In this document: positions 54,830-63,193 of the stretch, piece by piece | Layout of the letters: every line of letters starts with the position of its first letter | How positions within the stretch are numbered: position 1 is the stretch's first letter | From: Gemmata massiliana | GTDB taxonomy: Bacteria > Planctomycetota > Planctomycetia > Gemmatales > Gemmataceae | Length of the DNA: 64,000 nucleotides | Reading direction: 5' to 3' | Assembly: GCA_000531095.1 (NCBI GenBank) | Contig: HG799463.1 | Coordinates: forward strand, 1,040,008-1,104,007 | Notes under the pieces: generated by a model | What the model saw: only the letters and a program-made list of their open reading frames with translations | Database searches by the model: none | Told to the model about the DNA's origin: nothing | Made by a program: the position numbers and the translations under genes

Positions 54830-56725
54830 ATGAAGACCGAAAGCCCCGCGAAGAAGCACCATTTTTGGATACTCCTCGGCCTCGTTCCCCTGCTCACGCT
54901 GATCGGCGTGCTCATGGTGAGTTCCAAGGTCGGGGGCACGATCGACGCGCGCCAGGCCGATATTGACAAAGCGAATAAAGACATCGACTCTAAAAAGAAC
55001 GCAAAGTCGAACGAGTTACTCGCCAAGTTGGACAAGAGCCTGGCCGTCGTGGAAAAAAAGCAGACCGATTTGCACAAGGAAAATTGGGAGCGCCAGAAGG
55101 CCCTCTTCACGTGGCCCCGCACGACCAACTCCCCGGTGTTTAAGGCGCTCGAAGACAAGGGGCTGAAATTCGGCGACCCGATCCCGGACCTCACGGCGGT
55201 CCACGGCGAGTTCCAACAGGCCGACAGATACCTGTACGAATACTCATCAATCCGTCGGGATGGAAGCGGCACCGGCACCGGTATGGCCGACCTCATGGCC
55301 CCGACCCAGTTCAAGGACGGGTGGCAGCGGGTGCTCCGCTACGTCGACAACTTCGGCCAAGTGATCGTAAACAAGGACCAGGTCTGGTTGATCCTCGAAG
55401 ACATGTGGGTCCAGCGGTCACTCCTGAGTGGGCTCCGCACGGTCAACACGGACCTCGCGACCTTCGAGCGGGTCCGGTACGAGCGGGACGGCAAGGTGAT
55501 CGACGATCCCGCGAAGGGGTCGACGGTCCAGAACAAGACGAAGCGCCTGTTCCGGAGTCGCAACTGGGAGGTGACCCTGGAGATCGTACCCGAGGGCAAC
55601 ACGTACCAGATCACCGGCACCCTCACGAACATTTCCGATCGCTTACAGATCATGGGCGCCAACGGCCGGATGACGCTCAACGTGTGGCTCTCGACGGCCC
55701 CGAACGCCCAACCGCTGACGTTCCCGATCATGCAGGAGTTACTGCCCGGGAGGGGGGCGATGAAACCCCTTAAAGACAAAGACGGAAAGACCGTGCAGAT
55801 GGTGCCCGCGAACGTGCTCCCCATTCACCCGCTCCCGAGCCACACGCTCCCCACGGGGACCGAATTGGAGAAGCTGGAAATCGCGCGCGTCGAGCAGGTG
55901 TTCGATATCCGGACCGTGCCGCTCAAGCGGATCGAGGCCCTCGTTATGGGCCAACTCGACAGCCGCAACGCCGCCCAGCCGACCCTGGTGCCCCCACGCA
56001 CGCCCCCGTTCAGCAAGGAGTTCGTGGGCGACCCGGCAGCCGAAAGTTCGACCGACGGATCGAGTGGCGGGCCGGGGGCGGCATACGGGGGGGGCAAAGG
56101 CTCCCCGCTTCCCGGCGGATCGGCGGGCGGCCCCCCGATGCCGGGAAGTGCCGAAGGCCCGGGGGGGGCTCCGGGCGGGCCTCTCGGTGGACCGGGCGGG
56201 CTCTTCGGTGGCGCAGGGGTTACCGGACAACGATTCGGCGGCGGGACACTCACAGCGGTAGTCGACGGGAACAAGAAGCGGTACATCGCCGCCACCGAGC
56301 AGGTGCGCCGGATGCCGGTCGGTCTCGTGGTCATCGTCGACCAGTCGTACATCCAGGACGTGTTGCTCGCGCTGTCGAACTCGCCCTTGCGCTTCCAGAT
56401 CACCCAGGTCACGTGGAACCGCTTCCGCGGGTCGCTCGACGGGCTCAGTAGCTCCAGCTTGGCCACCGGCCCCGGGGGTGGCATCGACTCGGGGTACGGT
56501 CGGGAAGGGAAGCTCAATTTCGGCGGCGGAGACCCCGACGAGCGCGGGGGGCGGTTCCCGGGCAGCGGGTCGAGCATGGGGGGGCCGCCGCGCCCCGGTC
56601 CCGGCGGTATCGGCCCGATCCCGGGCTCCTCGAGTGGCATGCCCGGTCCCGGTGGTTACCCCGGGGGGTACCCGGAAGCGGGTCCCCGGGCGGCAGTTCG
56701 TCAGTCTCGTCCGAGTCCCAAGTGA
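54830..56725 (+). CDS. PilO-like pilus assembly protein, probably frameshifted near its end
   Basis: The 631-residue protein has an N-terminal membrane helix (FWILLGLVPLLTLIGVLMVS), a coiled coil (about 35-80), alpha-beta domains (WEVTLEIVPEGNTYQITGTL; MPVGLVVIVDQSYIQDVLLA) and Gly/Pro-rich linkers. It holds the PilO position of the cluster. The open frame ends in an abnormal tail (AAVRQSRPSPK). In the -1 frame the sequence continues as SQVTSGLVELSVYGIVSLYE, the expected end of this family. The switch falls at the G run 56662-56667, so a one-base loss is likely. Confidence 0.72.
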   Translation: MKTESPAKKHHFWILLGLVPLLTLIGVLMVSSKVGGTIDARQADIDKANKDIDSKKNAKSNELLAKLDKSLAVVEKKQTDLHKENWERQKALFTWPRTTNSPVFKALEDKGLKFGDPIPDLTAVHGEFQQADRYLYEYSSIRRDGSGTGTGMADLMAPTQFKDGWQRVLRYVDNFGQVIVNKDQVWLILEDMWVQRSLLSGLRTVNTDLATFERVRYERDGKVIDDPAKGSTVQNKTKRLFRSRNWEVTLEIVPEGNTYQITGTLTNISDRLQIMGANGRMTLNVWLSTAPNAQPLTFPIMQELLPGRGAMKPLKDKDGKTVQMVPANVLPIHPLPSHTLPTGTELEKLEIARVEQVFDIRTVPLKRIEALVMGQLDSRNAAQPTLVPPRTPPFSKEFVGDPAAESSTDGSSGGPGAAYGGGKGSPLPGGSAGGPPMPGSAEGPGGAPGGPLGGPGGLFGGAGVTGQRFGGGTLTAVVDGNKKRYIAATEQVRRMPVGLVVIVDQSYIQDVLLALSNSPLRFQITQVTWNRFRGSLDGLSSSSLATGPGGGIDSGYGREGKLNFGGGDPDERGGRFPGSGSSMGGPPRPGPGGIGPIPGSSSGMPGPGGYPGGYPEAGPRAAVRQSRPSPK

Positions 56726-56931
56726 CCTCGGGACTCGTCGAATTGAGCGTGTACGGGATCGTCTCGCTCTACGAAAAGTACGAGGCGCCGAAGCCGGCGG
56801 ACGGTGCCGCCGCCACGACGACTACACCGACCAACGCGCCGGAACCGGCGGCCCCCGCGCCGAACACCCCGGCCCCCGCGCCGAACACGACTACGCCTCC
56901 GAAGATGCGCCGCCGGTACGCTCGAGTTTGA
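56722..56931 (+). CDS. C-terminal tail of the PilO-like protein in the -1 frame
   Basis: The GTG at 56722 opens a 69-codon frame, but the same frame is open back to at least 56641. It therefore joins the upstream gene without a gap. Its start (SGLVELSVYGIVSLYEKYEA) is the usual end of planctomycete PilO-like proteins, followed by a Pro/Ala/Thr-rich extension. I read it as part of the same gene, not as a separate small protein. Confidence 0.65.
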   Translation: MTSGLVELSVYGIVSLYEKYEAPKPADGAAATTTTPTNAPEPAAPAPNTPAPAPNTTTPPKMRRRYARV

Positions 56932-57101
56932 TCTCCGGTCCTGAATCGGGGCGGTTCGGACCGATCGAACCGCCCCTCGCGACCGTGAACGAGTCCGGGC
57001 GCGTAACGGCCCTTAACCAAATACCAACACCGCGAGCCGTGAACCGTTTCTTCTGGTAGCGGCGGACGGCCCCAACGAAGACCCGAACCGAGGGACGTAC
57101 A

Positions 57102-59528
57102 GTGGCAAAAGCCAAAGCCAAATTCGACGCAAAGGACTTCCTACTTCGCAAGGGGGAGATCCTGGTGATGGGGGTAGCCGGTGTGTGTTTGGTTGCGTTG
57201 CTCTTCTGGGGCGTGACCAAGTGGGCCAGCGCCGAAGATCCGGCCACAATTGCTCGCACCCTCGCGCAGAAGTCCGAACAGGTCAAAACGAACATCGCCA
57301 CCGGCAAGCCGAGTCCAGAAGACCTGAAAGCCATTCAGCCGGCCGAGTTCATCATCAAGCCCCAGGACAATACGCCGGCCCGGACCACCGACTTCCCGGT
57401 CAGCGGTCCGATCTTCGACCCCACCGCGCAGCCGAGCACCAAGCGAGACAACCCGCTCGTACTCAACGTGGGGGACTTCCAGATCGACCTCGTGAGCGGC
57501 GCAATGCCCGGTTACGACATCATCTACGACGGCGACGATCCGATGATCGCGGTTCTCACCAACGTGGTCAAAGGTGATCTCGATAGGGAAAAGATGAAAG
57601 CGGCCCTCGCCACGCTCCGGGCCACTACCCGGCGCGGCCAGGAAAACCTGAACAAGATCAAAAGCTCGCTGCCCAAAAACAATCAACCCCCGGGCGGCCC
57701 GGGGTTCCCTCCAGGCGGTCCCGGGTTCCCCCCCGGTGGTCCGGGCGCCCCCACGATGCCGGGGGGCGGTAAGGCCGGCGGCAGCATGAGTGGCCCATAC
57801 GGAATGCCAGGGTCCGGGTACAACATGAATGCCCGGCGCATGGACGAGGGTAAGGTCATCAAATACGTCTCGCTCAAAGATATTGATGCCGCCATTGAGA
57901 AGGGGAATCACCCCGCGCTCACCGTGATCCCGGTCCGTATGGTCACCATCCACGCGGTTGTTCCGTACAAGGCCCAACTCGAAGAAATCCGTAAGGCGCT
58001 GCGCCTTACGAGCGATGCGGAGGCCCGCGCGTGGGGGCCGTTCTACGACGGGTTCGAGATCCAGCGCCGCGAATCGCGAATACTCGCCAACGGGAAAGAG
58101 GAAGTGATCCAGGAGTGGGTCGAGCTCCCGAAAGACGTGACGAGCACCGAGGGGAACTACAAGTTCGAGGAGAAGTACATCGACATGATCGACACCCGTA
58201 AAGTCGCGGATCACATCGACGAAGGGTACTTCCCGTACTTCCTCAAGCCCGACATGATGCTCTCGATGCCGCTGCCGATGTTGGCCAAAGATCTCAACGC
58301 CAAGTACCCGGAGATCACGCTCAAGCCGATTCTCGACAACATCAAGAAACTCGAAGAGAAGAACACCCAGAAGATCGGCGCCTCGGAATTCGCTCTCAAG
58401 GTCTCTGGTAAGAAATCACGGGACAGCATTTACGGAACGAAGATCAACGCCGCCGCTGGTTTCGGTTACGAGCGCGAGAACTTCGGGGGCGGGCCGCGGC
58501 TCCAACCCCCGGGCGGTGGTAAGCCCGGGGCGCCCGGCCCGATGGGGGGGCCGCTTCCCGGTCCGGGGGGGGCGAAGCCGGGGTCGGGGGTCGGCTCCAA
58601 AGCGCGGTTGCCGGACGGGTACGATCCATACGGGAGCAGTGAAGCATCGGACGACGTCGAGAACTACCTGCTCCGGTTCGTGGACTGCGACGTGAAGCCC
58701 GGTCACACGTATGCGTACCGGATTCGCCTGCGCATGATTAACCCGAACTACGGTCAGGACGCCAAGGCCGTGATCAATCCGGAGTTCGTCAAGGAGAAGT
58801 ACAAGACGCTCTACAGCAAGTGGATGTACCTGCCGACGTCGATCCCCGTGCCGAACGAGTCGTTCCTCTACGCTTACGACACGAAGACGTACCGTGACCA
58901 AACCGCTGCGGCCTACGAGGGGCAGCGCGAGTTGCTGAACCGGATGCAGCTCAAGGACAACCAGGCTGTCGTACAACTGTCCAGTTGGATGGAGCAGGTA
59001 CGGGCCGACACCGGTAGCAAGCACGAACCGGTCGGGTCGTGGGTGGTTACCGAGATCCCGGTCGGGCGCGGCGAGTACATCGGGCGCAAGCAGTACATCA
59101 AACTCCCGCTGTGGTCCTCGGAGAGCCACCAGTACCAGTTCCGTGAAGTGGCCGATAAGGTCATCCCGCCGAAAAACGGGAAGGAGCAACCGCAACCCAA
59201 GGGGTGGCTCGTGGACTTCTCCACCAAGTCGATTCTGGTGGACTTCGAGGGCGGGCGGATTAAGGGCCGGTCCCCGGTAGCCTTCGACGAAAAGGGAAAC
59301 GTGGTCGCGCGGACCCGGACGTTTGAAGAAGAGGTCGCGACCGAAATGCTCATCGTCCGCCAGGACGGTAAGCTCGTGGTGCGCAGCAGCCAGGTGGACG
59401 AGGGCGACGAAAAGCGCAAGGACATTGCGGCGAAGTGGTCCGACTGGCTGAAGGCCGTTGAAGCCCACAAGGGCGCGGCCGGTACCCCCGGCGCCCCGGG
59501 CGAGTTCAACCCGTTCGACAAGAAGTAA
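57102..59528 (+). CDS. Pilus-cluster membrane protein in PilP position
   Basis: The 808-residue protein starts with GTG. One N-terminal membrane helix (ILVMGVAGVCLVALLFWGVT) is followed by a large periplasmic part with two Gly/Pro/Met linkers (about 200-240 and 465-510). Mixed alpha-beta domains follow, including a fibronectin-like segment (ENYLLRFVDCDVKPGHTYAY, RIRLRMINPNYG). No enzyme motif is seen. Position after PilM-N and PilO-like genes suggests a lineage-specific replacement of the PilP or PilO partner. Confidence 0.65.
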   Translation: MAKAKAKFDAKDFLLRKGEILVMGVAGVCLVALLFWGVTKWASAEDPATIARTLAQKSEQVKTNIATGKPSPEDLKAIQPAEFIIKPQDNTPARTTDFPVSGPIFDPTAQPSTKRDNPLVLNVGDFQIDLVSGAMPGYDIIYDGDDPMIAVLTNVVKGDLDREKMKAALATLRATTRRGQENLNKIKSSLPKNNQPPGGPGFPPGGPGFPPGGPGAPTMPGGGKAGGSMSGPYGMPGSGYNMNARRMDEGKVIKYVSLKDIDAAIEKGNHPALTVIPVRMVTIHAVVPYKAQLEEIRKALRLTSDAEARAWGPFYDGFEIQRRESRILANGKEEVIQEWVELPKDVTSTEGNYKFEEKYIDMIDTRKVADHIDEGYFPYFLKPDMMLSMPLPMLAKDLNAKYPEITLKPILDNIKKLEEKNTQKIGASEFALKVSGKKSRDSIYGTKINAAAGFGYERENFGGGPRLQPPGGGKPGAPGPMGGPLPGPGGAKPGSGVGSKARLPDGYDPYGSSEASDDVENYLLRFVDCDVKPGHTYAYRIRLRMINPNYGQDAKAVINPEFVKEKYKTLYSKWMYLPTSIPVPNESFLYAYDTKTYRDQTAAAYEGQRELLNRMQLKDNQAVVQLSSWMEQVRADTGSKHEPVGSWVVTEIPVGRGEYIGRKQYIKLPLWSSESHQYQFREVADKVIPPKNGKEQPQPKGWLVDFSTKSILVDFEGGRIKGRSPVAFDEKGNVVARTRTFEEEVATEMLIVRQDGKLVVRSSQVDEGDEKRKDIAAKWSDWLKAVEAHKGAAGTPGAPGEFNPFDKK

Positions 59529-59549
59529 GCGTTTGATCCGAAACGCGCG

Positions 59550-59586
59550 CACCGCCGGGGACATTTCCCGGCGGTGTTCTTTTTTG
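59550..59586 (+). terminator. Intrinsic terminator of the pilus cluster
   Basis: CACCGCCGGG (59550-59559) pairs perfectly with CCCGGCGGTG (59567-59576) and is followed by TTCTTTTTTG. It lies 22 bp after the stop of the last pilus gene. Confidence 0.85.
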
Positions 59587-59662
59587 CCCCCTGCCACCGT
59601 TCCGGATTGGCCTCCCGCGATCGGCCCGATCGGGCTACTATCCCGCCCTGGGAGGAGAACCG

Positions 59663-60547
59663 ATGTCCGGGCGATACCGAGATTACGCCGTTCTTGTGGC
59701 CGTGGCCGCAGCGCTGACGCTGCCAAACCTCGGCGCGACGAGCTTGTGGGACGTGGACGAGGGGGTGAACGCCGAAGCCGCCCGCGAGATGCGCGAGAAC
59801 GACACGTGGGTGATCCCGACGTTCAACTACCAGCTGCGCACCGCGAAACCGGTGATGCTGTACTGGCTCCAGCGCGCCAGTTACTCCGTGTTCGGCGTGA
59901 GCGAGTGGTCCGCGCGGCTGCCGTCGGTTCTGGCGGTGTGGCTCACCGCGCTGCTCGTGTACGAGCTGGCGCGCCGGATGTTCGACCGGGCCACGGGGGT
60001 GCTCGCGGGGATCGTGCTGGTTTCCGCACTGGAAGTCTGCGTCCTCGCGCACGCCGCCACACCCGACGCGACACTGCTCCTGTTCACCGTTCTCACCTAC
60101 TACCTGTTCTGGACACGACACGAAGGCGACTCGCGCCGGTGGTGGACCGCGACGGCCGCCGCGTGCGGGCTGGCGGTGCTCACGAAGGGGCCGGTCGGGG
60201 TCGCGCTGCCGGGACTGGTGATTCTTCTCTACTTCGCGTGGAACCGCGAACTCGGCCGGTTGCTGGACCGCAAGTTCTTTTGGGCCGCACTGGTATTCTT
60301 ACTCGTCGCCGGGCCGTGGTACGGACTCGTCACGGCCGAAACGCGGGGGGCGTGGGCACAGGCGTTCTTCGGGCGCGAGAACCTTCAGCGCTTCGCGACC
60401 CCGATGGAGAACCACCGCGGGCCGTTCTTCTACCACGCGGCCGCACTGCTGGTGCTGTTCGCTCCGTGGAGCGTGTTCCTGCTCGGCGTCCTGTGGTACA
60501 GCGTAAAGGCGGCTAGACCTACCCCCCGTCCCCCTCGCTTCTTGTGA
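59663..60547 (+). CDS. GT39/ArnT-like glycosyltransferase, N-terminal part of a broken gene
   Basis: The visible part has several membrane spans and the family's acidic motif LWDVDEGVNAEAAREMRE, TAKPVMLYWLQRASYSVFGV, and KGPVGVALPGLVILLYFAWN. Members transfer sugar from polyprenyl phosphate to lipid A or proteins outside the membrane. After LLGVLWYSVKAAR the frame enters a 174-bp palindromic element and stops at 60545. The rest of the protein continues in another frame from about 60691. Confidence 0.8.
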   Translation: MSGRYRDYAVLVAVAAALTLPNLGATSLWDVDEGVNAEAAREMRENDTWVIPTFNYQLRTAKPVMLYWLQRASYSVFGVSEWSARLPSVLAVWLTALLVYELARRMFDRATGVLAGIVLVSALEVCVLAHAATPDATLLLFTVLTYYLFWTRHEGDSRRWWTATAAACGLAVLTKGPVGVALPGLVILLYFAWNRELGRLLDRKFFWAALVFLLVAGPWYGLVTAETRGAWAQAFFGRENLQRFATPMENHRGPFFYHAAALLVLFAPWSVFLLGVLWYSVKAARPTPRPPRFL

Positions 60548-60690
60548 GAGGGAACCCCCTGCGGGTTCCCCCTGCAACCCCCTCCTGACAGGGAAGGGGG
60601 AGTTGGCGCGTGAGCCCGCTGGGTTTGAAACTGCGTCAGTCGACAGTTCATTCTCCCCTTCCCTTCAGGGAGGGGGGACGGGGGGTAGGT
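60517..60690. mobile_element. MITE-like palindromic element inside the glycosyltransferase gene
   Basis: ACCTACCCCCCGTCCCCC at the left end (60517-60534) and GGGGGACGGGGGGTAGGT at the right end (60673-60690) are perfect terminal inverted repeats. Inside are further palindromes: AACCCCCTGCGGGTTCCCCC, and CCCCTTCCC...GGGAGGGG. No gene is present and no clear target duplication is seen. The inner palindrome is related to the insert at 57-106. Confidence 0.75.
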
Positions 60691-61482
60691 TGTCTTGCTT
60701 CCCATCGCCCCTTCCGCTTTTTGATCTGCTGGTTCGCGGCGTACCTCGTGTTCTTCTCGGCCGCGGCGACCAAGTTGCCGAACTACGTGCTACCGGTGTA
60801 CCCGGCGCTCGCGATCCTCACGGCCCGGTTCCTGACGCGCTGGCAGACCGGCGAACTCACCCTTCCCAAGTGGCTGATGCCGTTGGCGGTTGGAGCGCTC
60901 GTGTTCACGGCGATTGTGGTCGGCGGTGGGATGCTCGTTGCGGGAGACGCGGTGAAGGTGCTCCCGGCGGGGGGGCGGGTGTTTCCCGGCCTGGGACCGT
61001 GGGCCGTCGTCGGGCTGGTTCCCCTGATTGCCGCGGGCGCGATGGCGTGGGCGCTGCGGGCAAACGATCGTGCGCGGTTCGTGCGTGTGATGGCCTTCGG
61101 TGCGATCGCATTCACCGGACTGACCGCCGCGTTTCCGGCGCAGAAGGTAGACGTTTACAAGGCACCGCGCGAGTTGGTGCGGGCAAGCGGCGTCGATGAC
61201 CCCACTCGCGAGATGCGCCTCGCGCACATCGACTGGTTCCAACCGAGTGTGGTGTTCTACGCGCACCGCGAAGTGGCCGATTTGAAGTCGGTGGAACAGG
61301 CCGCGGAGTTCCTCGCGGTACCGACGCCGGGGTACCTGTTCGTTCCCGTGAAGACGTGGGAGCAGTTCGTGGAGCCGAAGGTCGCGGTGCCCACACGGAT
61401 CGTTGCCCGGCGCTACGACTTCTACCGGAATAGCGAGATCATCGTTGTCACCAATGAGGTGACTGTGACCGCGGGTCGGTGA
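60610..61482 (+). CDS. GT39/ArnT-like glycosyltransferase, C-terminal part of a broken gene
   Basis: From about 60700 the frame reads FLICWFAAYLVFFSAAATKL and PNYVLPVYPALAILTARFL, the last membrane spans of ArnT-type enzymes, followed by a periplasmic end (ADLKSVEQAAEFLAV). The first about 27 codons (HSPLPFREGGRGVG) come from the inserted palindromic element. Its frame is not that of the N-terminal part, so a full-length protein cannot be made without frameshifting. Confidence 0.75.
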   Translation: MSPLGLKLRQSTVHSPLPFREGGRGVGCLASHRPFRFLICWFAAYLVFFSAAATKLPNYVLPVYPALAILTARFLTRWQTGELTLPKWLMPLAVGALVFTAIVVGGGMLVAGDAVKVLPAGGRVFPGLGPWAVVGLVPLIAAGAMAWALRANDRARFVRVMAFGAIAFTGLTAAFPAQKVDVYKAPRELVRASGVDDPTREMRLAHIDWFQPSVVFYAHREVADLKSVEQAAEFLAVPTPGYLFVPVKTWEQFVEPKVAVPTRIVARRYDFYRNSEIIVVTNEVTVTAGR

Positions 61483-61497
61483 GATGTCGAGCCCCGA

Positions 61498-61561
61498 GTC
61501 ATAAGGTCGAAAGTCGTAAAATCATCAATGTTTTCGACTTTACGACTTTCGACCTTATGAC
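61498..61561. terminator. Long perfect hairpin between convergent genes
   Basis: A 23-bp perfect stem: the left arm 61498-61520 begins GTCATAAGGTCGAAAG, and the right arm 61539-61561 ends CTTTCGACCTTATGAC. The 18-nt loop contains AATGTTTTC. It lies between the 3' ends of the glycosyltransferase and glgC and may terminate both. Its length also suits a REP-type repeat. Confidence 0.55.
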
Positions 61562-61578
61562 CCGGGACTACTGAGAGA

Positions 61579-62871
61579 TCAGACCACGGCCCCTTCGGGA
61601 ATGACGGCCCCGCGCGGGACGCAGATGATGCCGTCGCGAATGTGGTACGACCCGTTCGGGCCGTCCGCTTCGAGCTTGTTCTCCCGGTTGCAGAGCCGCG
61701 CACCGCGCCCGATGCGGCAGTCCTTGTCGAGAATAGCGCTCTCGATCACCACGTTGTCACCGATGTTCAGGTCCGGGCGCCCGACCTTGCGGTTCGCCGC
61801 GCGCTGGGCGTCGGTCTCGAACTTGTCCGACCCAATAATGATCGTGTCGCGGATCGTGCAGCCCGTCCCGATGCGGCTCCGGACCCCGATCAGGCTCCGC
61901 TCGATGCGCGAGTCCGCGCCGATCACGCACCCGTCGGCCACCACGCTCTGTTCCAGCGTGGCCCCGTTGATCCGGCTGGCCGGAAGGTTCCGCATGCGGG
62001 TGTAGATGACACCGTCGGCCGAGAAGAAGTCGAACGGCGGGGTCGAGCTGGCGAGCGCCAGACTCGCTTCGTGGTAGCTCTTGATGGTGCCGAGGTCTTC
62101 CCAGTACCCGTCGAACAGGTGCGCGCTGATGTTCTTGGTCTTGTAGTTCCGCGGGAACACTTCTTTGCCGAAGTCGGTCGCGAGCGGCTTGGCGGTCAAC
62201 AGTTCGAGGAGCACGCTCGTCTTGAACAGGTAAATGCCCATGTTCGCGAGATAGTGGCGGCCCCGGCACTCGATCCCGCGCCGCTCGATCCAGTCGGCCG
62301 AGGTGTAGTACGGCTGCCGCTCCTCGGGCGTTTTGGGCTTCTCCACGAACCCCGTCACGCGGCTCTGCGCGTCCATGCTGAGGAGGCCGAACCCGGCCGT
62401 GTCCTTTTCCGGCACGGGGATCGCGGCGATCGTGATGTCGGCCCGGGTAGAGCGGTGCGTCTCGAACAGGTGGCGGAAGTCCATGCGGTAGAGTTGGTCG
62501 CCGGAGAGGATCAGCACCTCGTCCGGGTCTTCGCGCTCGATGTACGAGATGTTCTGCCGCACCGCGTCGGCGGTTCCTTGGTACCAGTCGGCACTCTCGT
62601 TCGTCTGCTGGGCGGCCAGAACCTCGACGAACCCCTTGCTGAACATGTCGAACTTGTACGTATTGGCGATGTGCCGGTGCAAGCTGACGCTGAGGAACTG
62701 CGTGAGGACGTAGATACTGTGGAGCTCGCTGTTAATGCAGTTGGAGATCGGGATATCGATGAGCCGGTACTTGCCCGCGACCGGGACCGCGGGTTTGGAG
62801 CGGGCTTTTGTGAGCGGGAACAGCCGGGTGCCGCGGCCCCCGCCCAGAATGAGCGCCAGGACGGATCGCAT
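61579..62871 (-). CDS. glgC: Glucose-1-phosphate adenylyltransferase
   Basis: The 430-residue protein starts at the ATG at 62871 with GAGG upstream. A nucleotidyltransferase domain (LALILGGGRGTRLFPLTKAR, SKPAVPVAGKYRLIDIPISN, YQGTADAVRQN, VLILSGDQLYRMD) is followed by a left-handed beta-helix (IGADSRIERSLIGVRSRIGT). It makes ADP-glucose for glycogen synthesis and is normally allosterically controlled. It is complete and uninterrupted. Confidence 0.95.
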   Translation of the reverse strand: MRSVLALILGGGRGTRLFPLTKARSKPAVPVAGKYRLIDIPISNCINSELHSIYVLTQFLSVSLHRHIANTYKFDMFSKGFVEVLAAQQTNESADWYQGTADAVRQNISYIEREDPDEVLILSGDQLYRMDFRHLFETHRSTRADITIAAIPVPEKDTAGFGLLSMDAQSRVTGFVEKPKTPEERQPYYTSADWIERRGIECRGRHYLANMGIYLFKTSVLLELLTAKPLATDFGKEVFPRNYKTKNISAHLFDGYWEDLGTIKSYHEASLALASSTPPFDFFSADGVIYTRMRNLPASRINGATLEQSVVADGCVIGADSRIERSLIGVRSRIGTGCTIRDTIIIGSDKFETDAQRAANRKVGRPDLNIGDNVVIESAILDKDCRIGRGARLCNRENKLEADGPNGSYHIRDGIICVPRGAVIPEGAVV

Positions 62872-63193
62872 GGAAGAGCCTCGAAACGGGCCTAAAACGA
62901 GACGGGCCGGGGCGAACTGGAGAGCCGGCCGCATGTCAGGATGCTAACAGGGTGCCAGCGCACGGGAAAGCTGCCAGACTTAAGAAACATTGACGAAATG
63001 GCGGCAGCACCAACACAACCCGGACAACGCGGGAATCGCGAAGTGACGCGGGCCAGGCGCCGGGAGCAGAGAACAGAGAACGCTGCGACCCAACGAAACC
63101 TCGTGCCGCTCGTTTCAACCTACGGTTGCGGTGGTGGCAGTTGTAACGGATAATTGCCCCGTCGATCCACCAGAACGCGACGGAGGCGAGCCA
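62872..63193. other. Divergent intergenic region
   Basis: The region separates glgC and the TPR gene and must carry both promoters. No gene, repeat or RNA is seen. Confidence 0.3.

Noticed and set aside
56722-56931. Independent small gene after the PilO-like gene.
   Set aside because: The frame is open upstream without a ribosome site and encodes the expected C-terminus of the preceding protein.
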